A DNA stretch of 56,768 nucleotides from a bacterium (GTDB taxonomy: Bacteria > Bdellovibrionota > UBA2428), in the NCBI GenBank assembly GCA_009991595.1, contig JAACVK010000040.1:1-56768 (forward strand), in the 5' to 3' direction. The position numbers and the translations under genes were made by a program. Numbering within the stretch: the stretch's first letter is position 1; every line of letters starts with the position of its first letter. This document shows positions 17,132 through 24,969 of the stretch, in pieces. The notes below the pieces were generated by a model. The model saw only the letters and a list, made by a program, of their open reading frames with translations, was not told the origin of the DNA and did not search any database.

Positions 17132-18549
17132 AGCGTCTATTTTCAAAAAACGGCAGCACTATTCTGCAAGGCCTGGTTGGCCTTGCTCTTGTTGGAGTTT
17201 TAGCCGCCAGTGTTCCTCAATTACTCAAGCACTTTGCTAATCGCCGAAAAGTCACGCGCGCTCAAACTATGCTCATCCACGCTCGAAGTGAGGTTGCATC
17301 GGTATTGAGTGATCCAGGAAACTATCTCAACAACTGTGAACCCAATGACTGCGAATTCAACCCAGTTCTCTTAAGCTTGGATGCAAGTGGAAACTACAGC
17401 AGTGTGCTCACACCTTTGCCTGTTTTAGGCGTTGGATGCGCAGACGAAACAAAAACCTGCGGTATTCGCATAGCAAGCATCACCGGAACCGATCAAGCCT
17501 CTACAGAAATTGTAGCCAACGTTGAATTCGACAATCTTGAAGTTCCCATGAAAGGAACGACCGTTACCATTCCAAAACCCCTTGCGTTGAGCGGCTCTGT
17601 CATTTGCCCAGCGAACACTCCGATCTTTCAAGGTTTTAATACTAGTGGCACTGCCAAATGCTCCGCCATTGCAAATAATAAACTCCAATGCCCCAACGGA
17701 CAAATTGCTATTGGATTTGACTGGGCTAATCTTCAGGCAATGTGCCGAAGCGTTGTAAATCAGAAGATTGCTTGTGCAGCAGCGGATGAAGTCATCGATG
17801 AGATCACGGGATGGCAAGCCAATGCGGCCACCGTAATTCCAAGCCTTCGTTGTAAAAAACGAATAGATCCTTGGCCACTAACACCTAAACCGACCATCAC
17901 TGATTTAAGAGCTTGCGTGGGGGCTGCGTGTTCTCAAACAACCACGACTGTTACGACAACACCGGGGAATCCAAGCACACCACCCACGACGCCACCCACG
18001 ACACCTCCAACTACAACTCCGACACAACCGCGACCGCAACCGCAACAAGCTTGCAACGGCCGCATTCCAAGAGGTCGTGACGACAAGTTAAAGGCATTAC
18101 CTGGCTGGGCTTGCTCCACGAAGAAAGCCGACGAATGCGAGCCCTGCGCAAAATGTGGATCAGCCGGCTCAGTCGTTGATAAATCCTCTGTGGTGGGAGC
18201 AAACGCCTACGCCTTCTATGAGAAAGCTCGCAAAAAAGGCCACCCCCTTCCTGTCTGGAAAAACATTTACGGTCCCGGCAGCAACGGCGGGGGAGCTGGA
18301 CTTTACCCCGATAACGCCACTCTTGAGTTTTCGTGTAATCTTCGCGGTTACCGCACAGTTAGAGGCTCTCCATCACAATACACAAAAACATGGGGCTCCC
18401 CCAAAGACAACACCAGCATGAAATGGAGTAATTCAAGCAAAAGAATTACCCAAAGTAAAAACGTTGCCGCTTGGGCAAGTGGCCATATGTGTAAAGAAAA
18501 AATGGATGACCAATGTTTAAGGGACTTAAGCTGGGTGTTCGAGAAATAG
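17128..18549 (+). CDS. Large pilin-like protein with Thr/Pro linker
   Basis: A 473-residue protein from the ATG that overlaps the previous stop (ATGA). The short basic head MKRLFSKNG precedes a single hydrophobic segment (STILQGLVGLALVGVLAASV) that resembles a pilin helix but lacks Glu5. Cys-bracketed modules follow (CPANTPIFQGFNTSGTAKC, CPNGQIAIGFDWANLQAMC), then a Thr/Pro linker of about 35 residues near 275-310, and a C-terminal domain starting with ACNGRIPRGR and CEPCAKC. This last signature is shared with the next gene. An earlier in-frame start 17 codons upstream would lie inside the previous gene and is less likely. Confidence 0.75.
   Translation: MKRLFSKNGSTILQGLVGLALVGVLAASVPQLLKHFANRRKVTRAQTMLIHARSEVASVLSDPGNYLNNCEPNDCEFNPVLLSLDASGNYSSVLTPLPVLGVGCADETKTCGIRIASITGTDQASTEIVANVEFDNLEVPMKGTTVTIPKPLALSGSVICPANTPIFQGFNTSGTAKCSAIANNKLQCPNGQIAIGFDWANLQAMCRSVVNQKIACAAADEVIDEITGWQANAATVIPSLRCKKRIDPWPLTPKPTITDLRACVGAACSQTTTTVTTTPGNPSTPPTTPPTTPPTTTPTQPRPQPQQACNGRIPRGRDDKLKALPGWACSTKKADECEPCAKCGSAGSVVDKSSVVGANAYAFYEKARKKGHPLPVWKNIYGPGSNGGGAGLYPDNATLEFSCNLRGYRTVRGSPSQYTKTWGSPKDNTSMKWSNSSKRITQSKNVAAWASGHMCKEKMDDQCLRDLSWVFEK
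17939..18044 (+). repeat. Coding Thr/Pro-rich repeat tract
   Basis: Imperfect repetition of CCACCCACGACG-type units encoding TPPTTPPTTTPT. It forms the linker between the membrane-proximal and C-terminal domains of the pilin-like protein and may vary in length between strains. Confidence 0.7.
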
Positions 18550-18552
18550 CCT

Positions 18553-20109
18553 ATGAGAAACTTTAAAGCAAACATCAAGGGTATGAGCCTACAAAGCATC
18601 ATGGTGGCTTTGGTTTTGTTTGCTGGTGCCTCGATGTTGTTTTTGCAAATGATAAAAACTTTCAATAACGCCTCTGAAGGCGGACGTGTTCGCACCGAGC
18701 TAGACTCCACTCACTCGCTAGCCTTTCAGTTTCTGCGTCGTGGACTCACCGAAAAAATTGATTGGGATCAACACATCTCAACCCCTGAACTCGATTGCTT
18801 AAGAGGAACTGGATCAGGCTGCCTGGCTCTTGCCGCTGCCCCAAAACCTTTCATAGGTGCTGCACAAAGTAGCAACCCCCTGCTAAGACAATTCGAAGAC
18901 AAACAAGCGGCTGCCGCTCGAGCAGGAACACCCACCGCCAATACGGCTACTTGCACAGGCACTTCATGTGGCATCAACCACAATCTTAGCTATCAACTTT
19001 TGGATTGCGTCGACACCAAGTGCGAAGCAATTGAGCTCATCGTTAACTCTAGCTACTCTTCCGTTGGTAGCCTTAGATTGCCCTCAGCTGATAGAAAAAC
19101 TCCGATCAAGGTTGCTGCTGCTACAGTGCTAGGGGCGCAACCCACTATGAGCAAAGAATGTAACGGTCGGGTTGATTCTATTAATTTAAGTGCACAAAAC
19201 CTTGATTGCGCCCCACCCACCGACAAAAGTGTTTGCCCGGCTGGCAGCACAAACAACCCTTTAGCCTTCGGCGATAAGCTCGCCCAAGACGGTAGTGATT
19301 GTAGATCGCTTGCTACAATCACCTGCGCTCAACAACAAGCCCTGGGCTTGATGGATGCCAACAACCCTCAGTGTGTCGATTCACCTGACTTTCAAATGTA
19401 TTCGGCTAGCAACTTTGAGATCATCAACCCTCCCGAATCCGTTACCATCAACGGCACCAACTACGTGGCCGAAAAGTGTGAAAGCTGTCCTGATACAGGA
19501 CAACAAACTTGCGAAAAGTTGGAAGTTAGAAAATGTCATAGCAGCGATGGCACCCAAGTAGACGTCAATCTTTGTCTTGAACAAGGAAAGGACTTCAAAG
19601 AAGTCTTTCGTTACGAACAAAAATTCACCAAGGCTTGCACACCCCCCGTCTACAGAGGCTCGGCACAATGCCCCAATCGTATTCCTACAGGTAGGAATCG
19701 AAATGGAGGCGCTCTCAGCGGCTATCAATGCCCTGCTAACCCTTGTGCTGATTGCACACCACAATGGGTTAATGGCTCCTGTGGCCACGGTGTCTGGGGA
19801 AGAGGAAGCACCGGAACCCTTTGTTGGTTCACTGGGGAATTTAAAGACAAGCTCAGCTACATTGAAATCTACGAAAACCGCTGCTTAAGAACCAGTGGCC
19901 GATTTAACAGCAACTGTGTTCAATGGAGTGGCCATCGTTGGTGGCGTTACACCAACTACACGAGGCGATACTGGAACCACCCTGGAGCCGGCGGTCAACT
20001 CTATACAGGATATTTAATGTATGGTCGTCAAAATGGAAGATTCAATGGGTTCAACGGCGCTCCGGTGACACCTTATGATAACCCCCAAGTACGGGCTAAG
20101 CCACAATAA
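18553..20109 (+). CDS. Large pilin-like protein with Cys/Trp-rich C-terminus
   Basis: A 518-residue protein starting 3 nt after the previous stop. Head MRNFKANIKG then SLQSIMVALVLFAGASMLFL gives a pilin-like helix without Glu5. The body is Cys-rich (LDC, CTGTSC, CVDTKC and others). The C-terminal 140 residues begin with AQCPNRIPTGRNRNGGALSG, the same signature as in the preceding protein, and are dense in Trp, Tyr, Arg and Gly (HRWWRYTNYTRRYW), suggesting a surface-exposed binding module. No known domain is recognised there. Together with its two partners it likely forms a minor-pilin complex (inference). A hairpin terminator follows. Confidence 0.75.
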   Translation: MRNFKANIKGMSLQSIMVALVLFAGASMLFLQMIKTFNNASEGGRVRTELDSTHSLAFQFLRRGLTEKIDWDQHISTPELDCLRGTGSGCLALAAAPKPFIGAAQSSNPLLRQFEDKQAAAARAGTPTANTATCTGTSCGINHNLSYQLLDCVDTKCEAIELIVNSSYSSVGSLRLPSADRKTPIKVAAATVLGAQPTMSKECNGRVDSINLSAQNLDCAPPTDKSVCPAGSTNNPLAFGDKLAQDGSDCRSLATITCAQQQALGLMDANNPQCVDSPDFQMYSASNFEIINPPESVTINGTNYVAEKCESCPDTGQQTCEKLEVRKCHSSDGTQVDVNLCLEQGKDFKEVFRYEQKFTKACTPPVYRGSAQCPNRIPTGRNRNGGALSGYQCPANPCADCTPQWVNGSCGHGVWGRGSTGTLCWFTGEFKDKLSYIEIYENRCLRTSGRFNSNCVQWSGHRWWRYTNYTRRYWNHPGAGGQLYTGYLMYGRQNGRFNGFNGAPVTPYDNPQVRAKPQ

Positions 20110-20111
20110 CA

Positions 20112-20132
20112 AAAAGTGACAGACTCACTTTT
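20112..20132. terminator. Hairpin between pilin operon and aroC
   Basis: An 8-bp stem AAAAGTGA/TCACTTTT with a 5-nt loop, located 3 nt after the pilin operon stop and 17 nt from the convergent aroC stop. The A/T ends allow weak termination in both directions. Confidence 0.6.
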
Positions 20133-20148
20133 GCGAAGCGCTGAATTG

Positions 20149-21180
20149 CTATACGTTGTTTAAGCGTTTGGCTAAAAATAGATCGGCGAGCACGAGAGTT
20201 GCCATTGCTTCCATTACCGGAACGGCTCGTGGAATAATACAGGGATCGTGACGCCCCTTCTTAGCAACATCCAACACAGAAGAAGTCGGCTTAAAAGCTA
20301 CCTTCAATGAGATTGTTTCGCCCGAGGAGATTCCACCGCGAATTCCAGAGTAGCGCCCCGACTGGACTGCTGAATGAAACGCTGTGCCCTCCATCTGACA
20401 AGTAGAAAAAGCGTCTGCAAACTCAACTCCTGCCGAAGCACCTATGCTCATCATCGCAGCAGATAGCTGAGACTTTAGTTTATAAAACACAGGCTCACCT
20501 AAGCCCGCCTGAAGCCCCTTAATCTGCAAACCTGCAAAGCCGCCATAACTTAGACCTTCTTGCTTGGCGGCAAGGAGCAATTGTTCCACCTGTTGGGACA
20601 AGCGCTCACTTGGCAGACGAGCAACGAAAGCATCAATTTGCTGAGATTTCATGGAGCTTAATTGCTCAAGCTCAGAGTCATTCAATACAAGATTAAAAAT
20701 CTGCTGGGTAAATCCAGTCACTTCAAGCTCTGGACTAATTTGCTTTAAGAACATTTTGGCGATGGAACCTGCCAACACCCGTGAAACGGTTTCGCGCCCG
20801 GAGGCTCGGCCCCCACCACGTAAATCAACATGACTGTATTTTTTAGACCAAAGATCATCGGCATGCCCAACTCGGTAGCTTCCCTCTGCAATCTTTTTGT
20901 AAGCACTAGAATCTTGATCTTTGTTCTTGATCACAATCGCGATGGGAGTTCCTAAAGTTTTGCCCTCAAAAACCCCACTTAAAAGTTCAAATTCTTCATC
21001 TTCATTTCGCGAACTAGTCCAAGAAGCTTGTCCTGGCTTGCGGCGGTTTAAATCTTTTTGAATTTCTTCACCATCAAACAACACCCCGGCCGGGCAGCCA
21101 TCAACGACAACCCCCATAGCGGCACCGTGGCTTTCACCAAAACTGTGCACCCTAAAATATCGGCCAAAAGTGTTCGACAT
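20149..21180 (-). CDS. aroC: Chorismate synthase
   Basis: Converts 5-enolpyruvylshikimate-3-phosphate to chorismate with reduced FMN, the final shikimate step. The start chosen is the ATG at 21180 giving MSNTFGRYFRVHSFGESHGA, the family N-terminus; a longer frame adds 41 residues with no similarity. Other landmarks are the RPGQASWTSSRNEDEEFELLSG segment, the DLRGGGRASGRET motif, and near the end the RHDPCIIPRAVPVMEAM motif. At 343 residues it is slightly short but complete. It is separated from the aroB-aroA-aroKDE operon by about 2 kb and divergent from the GT87 gene. Confidence 0.96.
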   Translation of the reverse strand: MSNTFGRYFRVHSFGESHGAAMGVVVDGCPAGVLFDGEEIQKDLNRRKPGQASWTSSRNEDEEFELLSGVFEGKTLGTPIAIVIKNKDQDSSAYKKIAEGSYRVGHADDLWSKKYSHVDLRGGGRASGRETVSRVLAGSIAKMFLKQISPELEVTGFTQQIFNLVLNDSELEQLSSMKSQQIDAFVARLPSERLSQQVEQLLLAAKQEGLSYGGFAGLQIKGLQAGLGEPVFYKLKSQLSAAMMSIGASAGVEFADAFSTCQMEGTAFHSAVQSGRYSGIRGGISSGETISLKVAFKPTSSVLDVAKKGRHDPCIIPRAVPVMEAMATLVLADLFLAKRLNNV

Positions 21181-21327
21181 GTCCCAATTTTCATAGGTAA
21201 TCCGGGGCACCTTCACAAGCGAAAAAACCATCCTCTCCTTCAGCCTTAGAGTCAAAGCGACGGATTCAGCCTTACTCGGTGCTTTCATTGAACATTTCAC
21301 CACAGTAGATTAGCATTCAAGAGGCGT

Positions 21328-22479
21328 ATGAACGCTCTTTTTCAACCCAACCCAAAAGTTTCTACAGTTCTTCTTTTTCTTTGCTATTTATTTTTGATCT
21401 ACTTTATAGCGGGTTGGCAAATTATCCCCATGTACCCCATCTGGGGAGTTGATCTTCACTGCATCTGGAACTTTCATCACTGCGGGCCTTACGCCAATAG
21501 CCCCTACTTGATTGAAGGCAAGGTTTGCGGAGATTTATACAATCGCCCAATGGTCTATCCACCTCTTCATTACTGGAGCTTTGCTTGGACTCGACTTCTA
21601 GGCTTTAAAGAAGCCGTTATATTTCTAGCTATTGCCATTAGCGGGACCCTCATCTTTTCATATAAGGTATGGGTTCAAAAATCTCTTGAAAGCACTGCCG
21701 TCTTTGGCATTTGGGTGCTTTTGATTTTGCAATACCCAACCATCTTTCAGATAGAAAGAGCCTCCAATGACTTACCCGTTTATATTTGGTTGTTAGCGTC
21801 GGTTGTCTGCTTTAAAAAAGAAAAATACCTTTTATCAGGCCTCTTTTGCGCCCTATGCGCCTCAACCAAGCTGTATCCGGTTTTTCTTTTTGCAGCAATA
21901 GGACTTGCATCGCTTCTTATTCCTAGGCTTAGGATGTGGGCAGTGGGGGCGACCAGTGGGCTTATCTTAGCGCACATCTTCACCCCCCTTGACACCTTCA
22001 CTTACTTTTCAAAAGTTATGCCTAGTCACGCTGTAAACGACCTCCCTTTAGGTGCAGATGCACTCGTATCCCACACGCTACAAAGTCTTCACTCGAATCA
22101 TATCTGGATTGCTAAAGCCATCTTCTTTGCTGTTTGGGGAGGTTTTGTTTGGAGAACGATTAAAGATGTTATGCGAAAACCTGTCTTTATTTTTGCTCTG
22201 GGAATTTCGCTCTGCACTTACTATGCAGCCGTAAGTTGGGACTACCACCTTATTTTAGTTTATCCACTTCTGTTCTATGTCTTCATGGCGGCCTACAAAA
22301 ACAAAAGCCCTATTCTCTACATCTTCTTTATTCTAGGAATTACCTTCTACTTCTTTGATCGAAGAATACTTCTAGAGCTGAAATGGAATGACATTTTAAC
22401 CAAATGGCAGTTCATTTGGCTAAGTGCGATCGTATTCTACATGCACAAACACATTGATGTTGAGAGGACAGAAACGTGA
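21328..22479 (+). CDS. GT87-like membrane glycosyltransferase
   Basis: A 383-residue polytopic protein with about nine to ten helices. A first extracytoplasmic loop carries D42 and nearby aromatic residues, and the QIERASNDLPVYIWLLA...STKLYPVFLF arrangement matches the GT87 (DUF2029) family of polyprenyl-phosphate-dependent mannosyltransferases. The acceptor is unknown. Its TGA stop lies inside the first copy of a direct repeat (22473-22498), so the repeat appears to have supplied the present C-terminus (…VERTET). Confidence 0.7.
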   Translation: MNALFQPNPKVSTVLLFLCYLFLIYFIAGWQIIPMYPIWGVDLHCIWNFHHCGPYANSPYLIEGKVCGDLYNRPMVYPPLHYWSFAWTRLLGFKEAVIFLAIAISGTLIFSYKVWVQKSLESTAVFGIWVLLILQYPTIFQIERASNDLPVYIWLLASVVCFKKEKYLLSGLFCALCASTKLYPVFLFAAIGLASLLIPRLRMWAVGATSGLILAHIFTPLDTFTYFSKVMPSHAVNDLPLGADALVSHTLQSLHSNHIWIAKAIFFAVWGGFVWRTIKDVMRKPVFIFALGISLCTYYAAVSWDYHLILVYPLLFYVFMAAYKNKSPILYIFFILGITFYFFDRRILLELKWNDILTKWQFIWLSAIVFYMHKHIDVERTET

Positions 22480-22498
22480 AAACGTATCCGTTTACTTT
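22473..22498 (+). repeat. Direct repeat copy 1 (26 bp)
   Basis: A 26-bp copy (AACGTGAAAACGTATCCGTT plus TACTTT) that directly abuts copy 2 in tandem and contains the stop codon of the GT87 gene. Confidence 0.9.
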
Positions 22499-22556
22499 AA
22501 CGTGAAAACGTATCCGTTTACTTTTCACAACCACCCTGTTCCAAGTGATCCAAGCG
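22499..22556 (+). repeat. Direct repeat copy 2 (58 bp)
   Basis: Starts with the same 26 bp as copy 1 and continues through TTTTCACAACCACCC to GATCCAAGCG. It matches copy 3 at 23135-23192 with 3 mismatches, so the CBS gene is flanked by direct repeats. GTGAAAA...TTTTCAC inside the unit forms a 7-bp inverted terminus over 27 nt. Confidence 0.92.
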
Positions 22557-22656
22557 CCCTGGAAGCGGAAAAGCCGTAAACTTGATTTTTATGTCAATCG
22601 ATTCGTGTAGTTAGAGTGTATTTTTCAAACCTGATTAGGATCAGTGTATCTTCGTC

Positions 22657-22673
22657 GCAATCTGCTAGATTGC
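22657..22673. promoter_or_regulatory. Palindrome immediately upstream of CBS gene
   Basis: Perfect 7-bp arms GCAATCT/AGATTGC with a 3-nt spacer, 5 nt before the ATG at 22679. It could be an operator or a hairpin that blocks ribosome binding; no ribosome-binding site is clear. Confidence 0.5.
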
Positions 22674-22678
22674 ACTCT

Positions 22679-23086
22679 ATGACAAAAGCAATACCCCAAA
22701 TTCAAAAATACATGACCACTCAACCCCACTCCATTGGAAGCGATCAGAAAATTGTCCAAGCAGAAAAAATGATGCGTGAACATTCTTTCAGACATCTTCC
22801 CGTTTTAGACGGAAGCAAAGTCGTAGGGCTGCTCTCTGATAGAGATATAAAACTTGTAGAGATACTCAAAGATGCTGATCCAAATAAACTTTGTGTATCA
22901 GACGTCATGAGAGAAGATGTTTTTTCAGTATCACCAAACGCCTTACTCAATGATGTTTGCCTAGAAATGGCCGAAAAAAAGTATGGTAGCGCTGTCGTGG
23001 TCGACAACCAGAAGCTTGTTGGAATTTTTACCGAAGTCGATGCAATGAGGGCCTTATCAGAACTCTTAACCGGCCGTTTAGGATAG
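22679..23086 (+). CDS. Tandem CBS-domain protein
   Basis: A 135-residue protein made of two CBS motifs (about 8-58 and 73-128): MTTQPHSIGSDQKIVQAEKM...FRHLPVLDGSKVVGLLSDRDI and MREDVFSVSPNALLNDVCLEM...GSAVVVDNQKLVGIFTEVDA. Such pairs bind adenine nucleotides and act as energy sensors, usually controlling another protein. It has no enzymatic domain. The ATG at 22679 starts just before the first CBS motif; an upstream frame from 22616 lacks similarity. It lies between direct repeats and oriented against the aro operon. Confidence 0.9.
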   Translation: MTKAIPQIQKYMTTQPHSIGSDQKIVQAEKMMREHSFRHLPVLDGSKVVGLLSDRDIKLVEILKDADPNKLCVSDVMREDVFSVSPNALLNDVCLEMAEKKYGSAVVVDNQKLVGIFTEVDAMRALSELLTGRLG

Positions 23087-23097
23087 ATTTCTACCGT

Positions 23098-23133
23098 TAA
23101 TCGCCTGACAGGCAAACATCTTGGCGCCAGGTT
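23098..23133 (-). pseudogene. Scrap of duplicated aroE 3' end
   Basis: On the minus strand this encodes EPGAKMFACQAIN, closely resembling RPGTKMFARQAMK near the end of the adjacent aroKDE fusion (about 76% identical over 34 nt with 23236-23269). It begins right after repeat copy 3 and has no upstream frame, so it looks like a leftover of an aroE tail displaced by the repeat. Confidence 0.6.
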
Positions 23134-23134
23134 C

Positions 23135-23192
23135 AACGTGAAAACGTATCCGTTTACTTTTCACAACCACCCCGTTCCGAATGATCCAAGCG
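23135..23192 (+). repeat. Direct repeat copy 3 (58 bp)
   Basis: Matches copy 2 with 3 mismatches and ends 4 nt before the TAG stop of the aroKDE gene. It separates that gene from the duplicated aroE scrap. Confidence 0.92.
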
Positions 23193-23196
23193 CCGT

Positions 23197-24969
23197 CTAA
23201 TCGCCGTAGCGGGCCCAAAAGGCCTGCTGCTTCATTGCCTGGCGGGCAAACATCTTTGTGCCGGGTCTGTATTTTGCGCCGACTTTAAGAGCATAGTCTC
23301 TGGCATAGGAGTCTTGGGTGTAACAAAGATCAACCACATACTTTGGATTCCAAAACTTCTCGGGTGCTTTTGCAGTTGCACCCGCAGCCCAAACAAGAAT
23401 TTCAGGATCAACACTCACCCCACTTTTCAACTCACCAGAGCGAGCCGAGTAATGAGCCGCACTTGGATACAAATCCTTAATCACGTTGGCCGTGCCGCCA
23501 CCACCCCAAATCACAACTCTTTCGCGGGGCAAGTCTTCTACCAATGGGTGAAAACCTTGAAAATCAGTATTCGTGCTGCGCCAAACATTCAATCTATGAT
23601 CCCAAACCAAAGTATTCAACGAATGATACTTTTGAGAGCGCACATCGTGACGAAGGTTAGGAAGGTCAAATATACGTTCCTTCAAGGGACTCGTAACCGC
23701 AGCGTATGACAGACCTAAAGAACGAAGGAACTCTAAATTCTCAGCAGTGACTTCCTCAGCTTTCATTTCAATATAAAAGAAGGGAACATCCTTTCGCACA
23801 AAAAATGGCAGATGCCACCCAGGAGAAAAGCTGTGCTTAATGGGTGAACCCAACACGGCAGCAAATCTTTTCACTTGTAATGGGCAACTGTGCCACCGAT
23901 AGAGGCTCGGCTGATCCGAAGAACTTCCCTCAGCATCTCTCCAAAAATTAACTTCTATGCTCTTTTCTAACAAGCGATACCAAGACCAATCAGACGATAA
24001 TTGCCCCTCAATAGAAGTTCTTGGAAAGAAAAGTAATCGAGAAGCAAATTGCTGTCTCCACTCATGAATCTGCTTTAACTCTGAAAGGCTTTCGACTTCG
24101 GGAGCCCATTTCACAAAAGGAGCTTTTTTAAAAAGCTCCTCTAGCTTTTTAAAACTTTTCTCAAGAGAACTTTCTTTCCCATGCCAGCTAAGGATGTTGG
24201 CACTAACCTCTTGCTTGTCTCCAAGGACAATGTCCCAGTCGACCCACTTAGCTAGCTTGTATTCCAAGGCAATCAAAGGATTCTCCCTGAAAGAAAACAA
24301 ACGTTTCTCAAAGGGAATATTCTCTAAAGCTAAGTTGAACTGATCCATATTTAACAAGTCATCCCGAAACTCGAAGCCCTTTATCCCTTGCTTCATATAA
24401 GACTGAAAAACTCGACTAGGATCTTTGAGCTCAAAATGACTTGGAAGCAAGGTTAAGAAACCACCGATGTTCTCGGCTCGCTCTAGCAACAAACTTTTCT
24501 CTTTTTCGCAGGGAAAGAAACTTCCCTCAGGCATGGTCCAAACACGATTAGCTACGGCTTTGTATTTTTTCTTACGTTTTTTTGCCCTATGCAAATAAGA
24601 CTCTCTTAAGGAAAGATTCTGATCTAGATTGGGCCGATCAAAAAACACTCTGGGCCTGTCGTCAGAGTCTCGACGAACGTAAATAACTTCATACTCATCA
24701 GGTAACTCAAATTCAAAGCCTGCCCCTAGAGCAATGACTGCATTCGGAAAGTTCTCAAAACGCCCTAAGATTGTTTCAAACACGTGTTTTTCAATTAACC
24801 TAAATCCACTCTCGCCTCGCTCATGAAAAATGGATTCAATAGTGCGTGTTTCAACTCGTTCAATTTCTGAATCTAAATCAACACAATCATGATCGGGTAA
24901 ATACTTAGCTAGTCGTCGTAAAAGTGTCGTCTTGCCAGTGCCTCTTTGGCCGACCAAAATTAATTTCAT
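23197..24969 (-). CDS. aroKDE-like fusion: Shikimate kinase / dehydroquinase-like / shikimate dehydrogenase fusion
   Basis: A 590-residue multidomain protein. Residues 1-175: shikimate kinase with P-loop GQRGTGKTT (7-15), Asp31/Asp33 (DLDSE), FRLIEKHVFE (56-65) and the lid Arg in DRPN. Residues 185-350: a shortened type I dehydroquinase-like domain with E200xR202 (FEFRDD), His263 (SWHG) and Lys287 (FVKWA), but the SRL-type arginine appears replaced in GQLSSDW, so activity is uncertain. Residues 368-590: shikimate dehydrogenase with GSPIKHSFSP (375-384), catalytic Lys430 (VTSPLK), Asn452-Thr453, Asp469 (NTDF) and the GGGGTANVI NADP loop. It overlaps aroA by 4 nt (ATGA). The order K-D-E continues aroB-aroA, as in fungal AROM. 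Confidence 0.9.
   Translation of the reverse strand: MKLILVGQRGTGKTTLLRRLAKYLPDHDCVDLDSEIERVETRTIESIFHERGESGFRLIEKHVFETILGRFENFPNAVIALGAGFEFELPDEYEVIYVRRDSDDRPRVFFDRPNLDQNLSLRESYLHRAKKRKKKYKAVANRVWTMPEGSFFPCEKEKSLLLERAENIGGFLTLLPSHFELKDPSRVFQSYMKQGIKGFEFRDDLLNMDQFNLALENIPFEKRLFSFRENPLIALEYKLAKWVDWDIVLGDKQEVSANILSWHGKESSLEKSFKKLEELFKKAPFVKWAPEVESLSELKQIHEWRQQFASRLLFFPRTSIEGQLSSDWSWYRLLEKSIEVNFWRDAEGSSSDQPSLYRWHSCPLQVKRFAAVLGSPIKHSFSPGWHLPFFVRKDVPFFYIEMKAEEVTAENLEFLRSLGLSYAAVTSPLKERIFDLPNLRHDVRSQKYHSLNTLVWDHRLNVWRSTNTDFQGFHPLVEDLPRERVVIWGGGGTANVIKDLYPSAAHYSARSGELKSGVSVDPEILVWAAGATAKAPEKFWNPKYVVDLCYTQDSYARDYALKVGAKYRPGTKMFARQAMKQQAFWARYGD

Noticed and set aside
22473-23192. Intact insertion sequence
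   Set aside because: There is no transposase and the repeats are direct, not inverted; only a relic or cassette is supported.
23314-23709. 131-codon plus-strand frame inside the aroKDE fusion
   Set aside because: Antisense shadow over the catalytic shikimate dehydrogenase region; no family resemblance.
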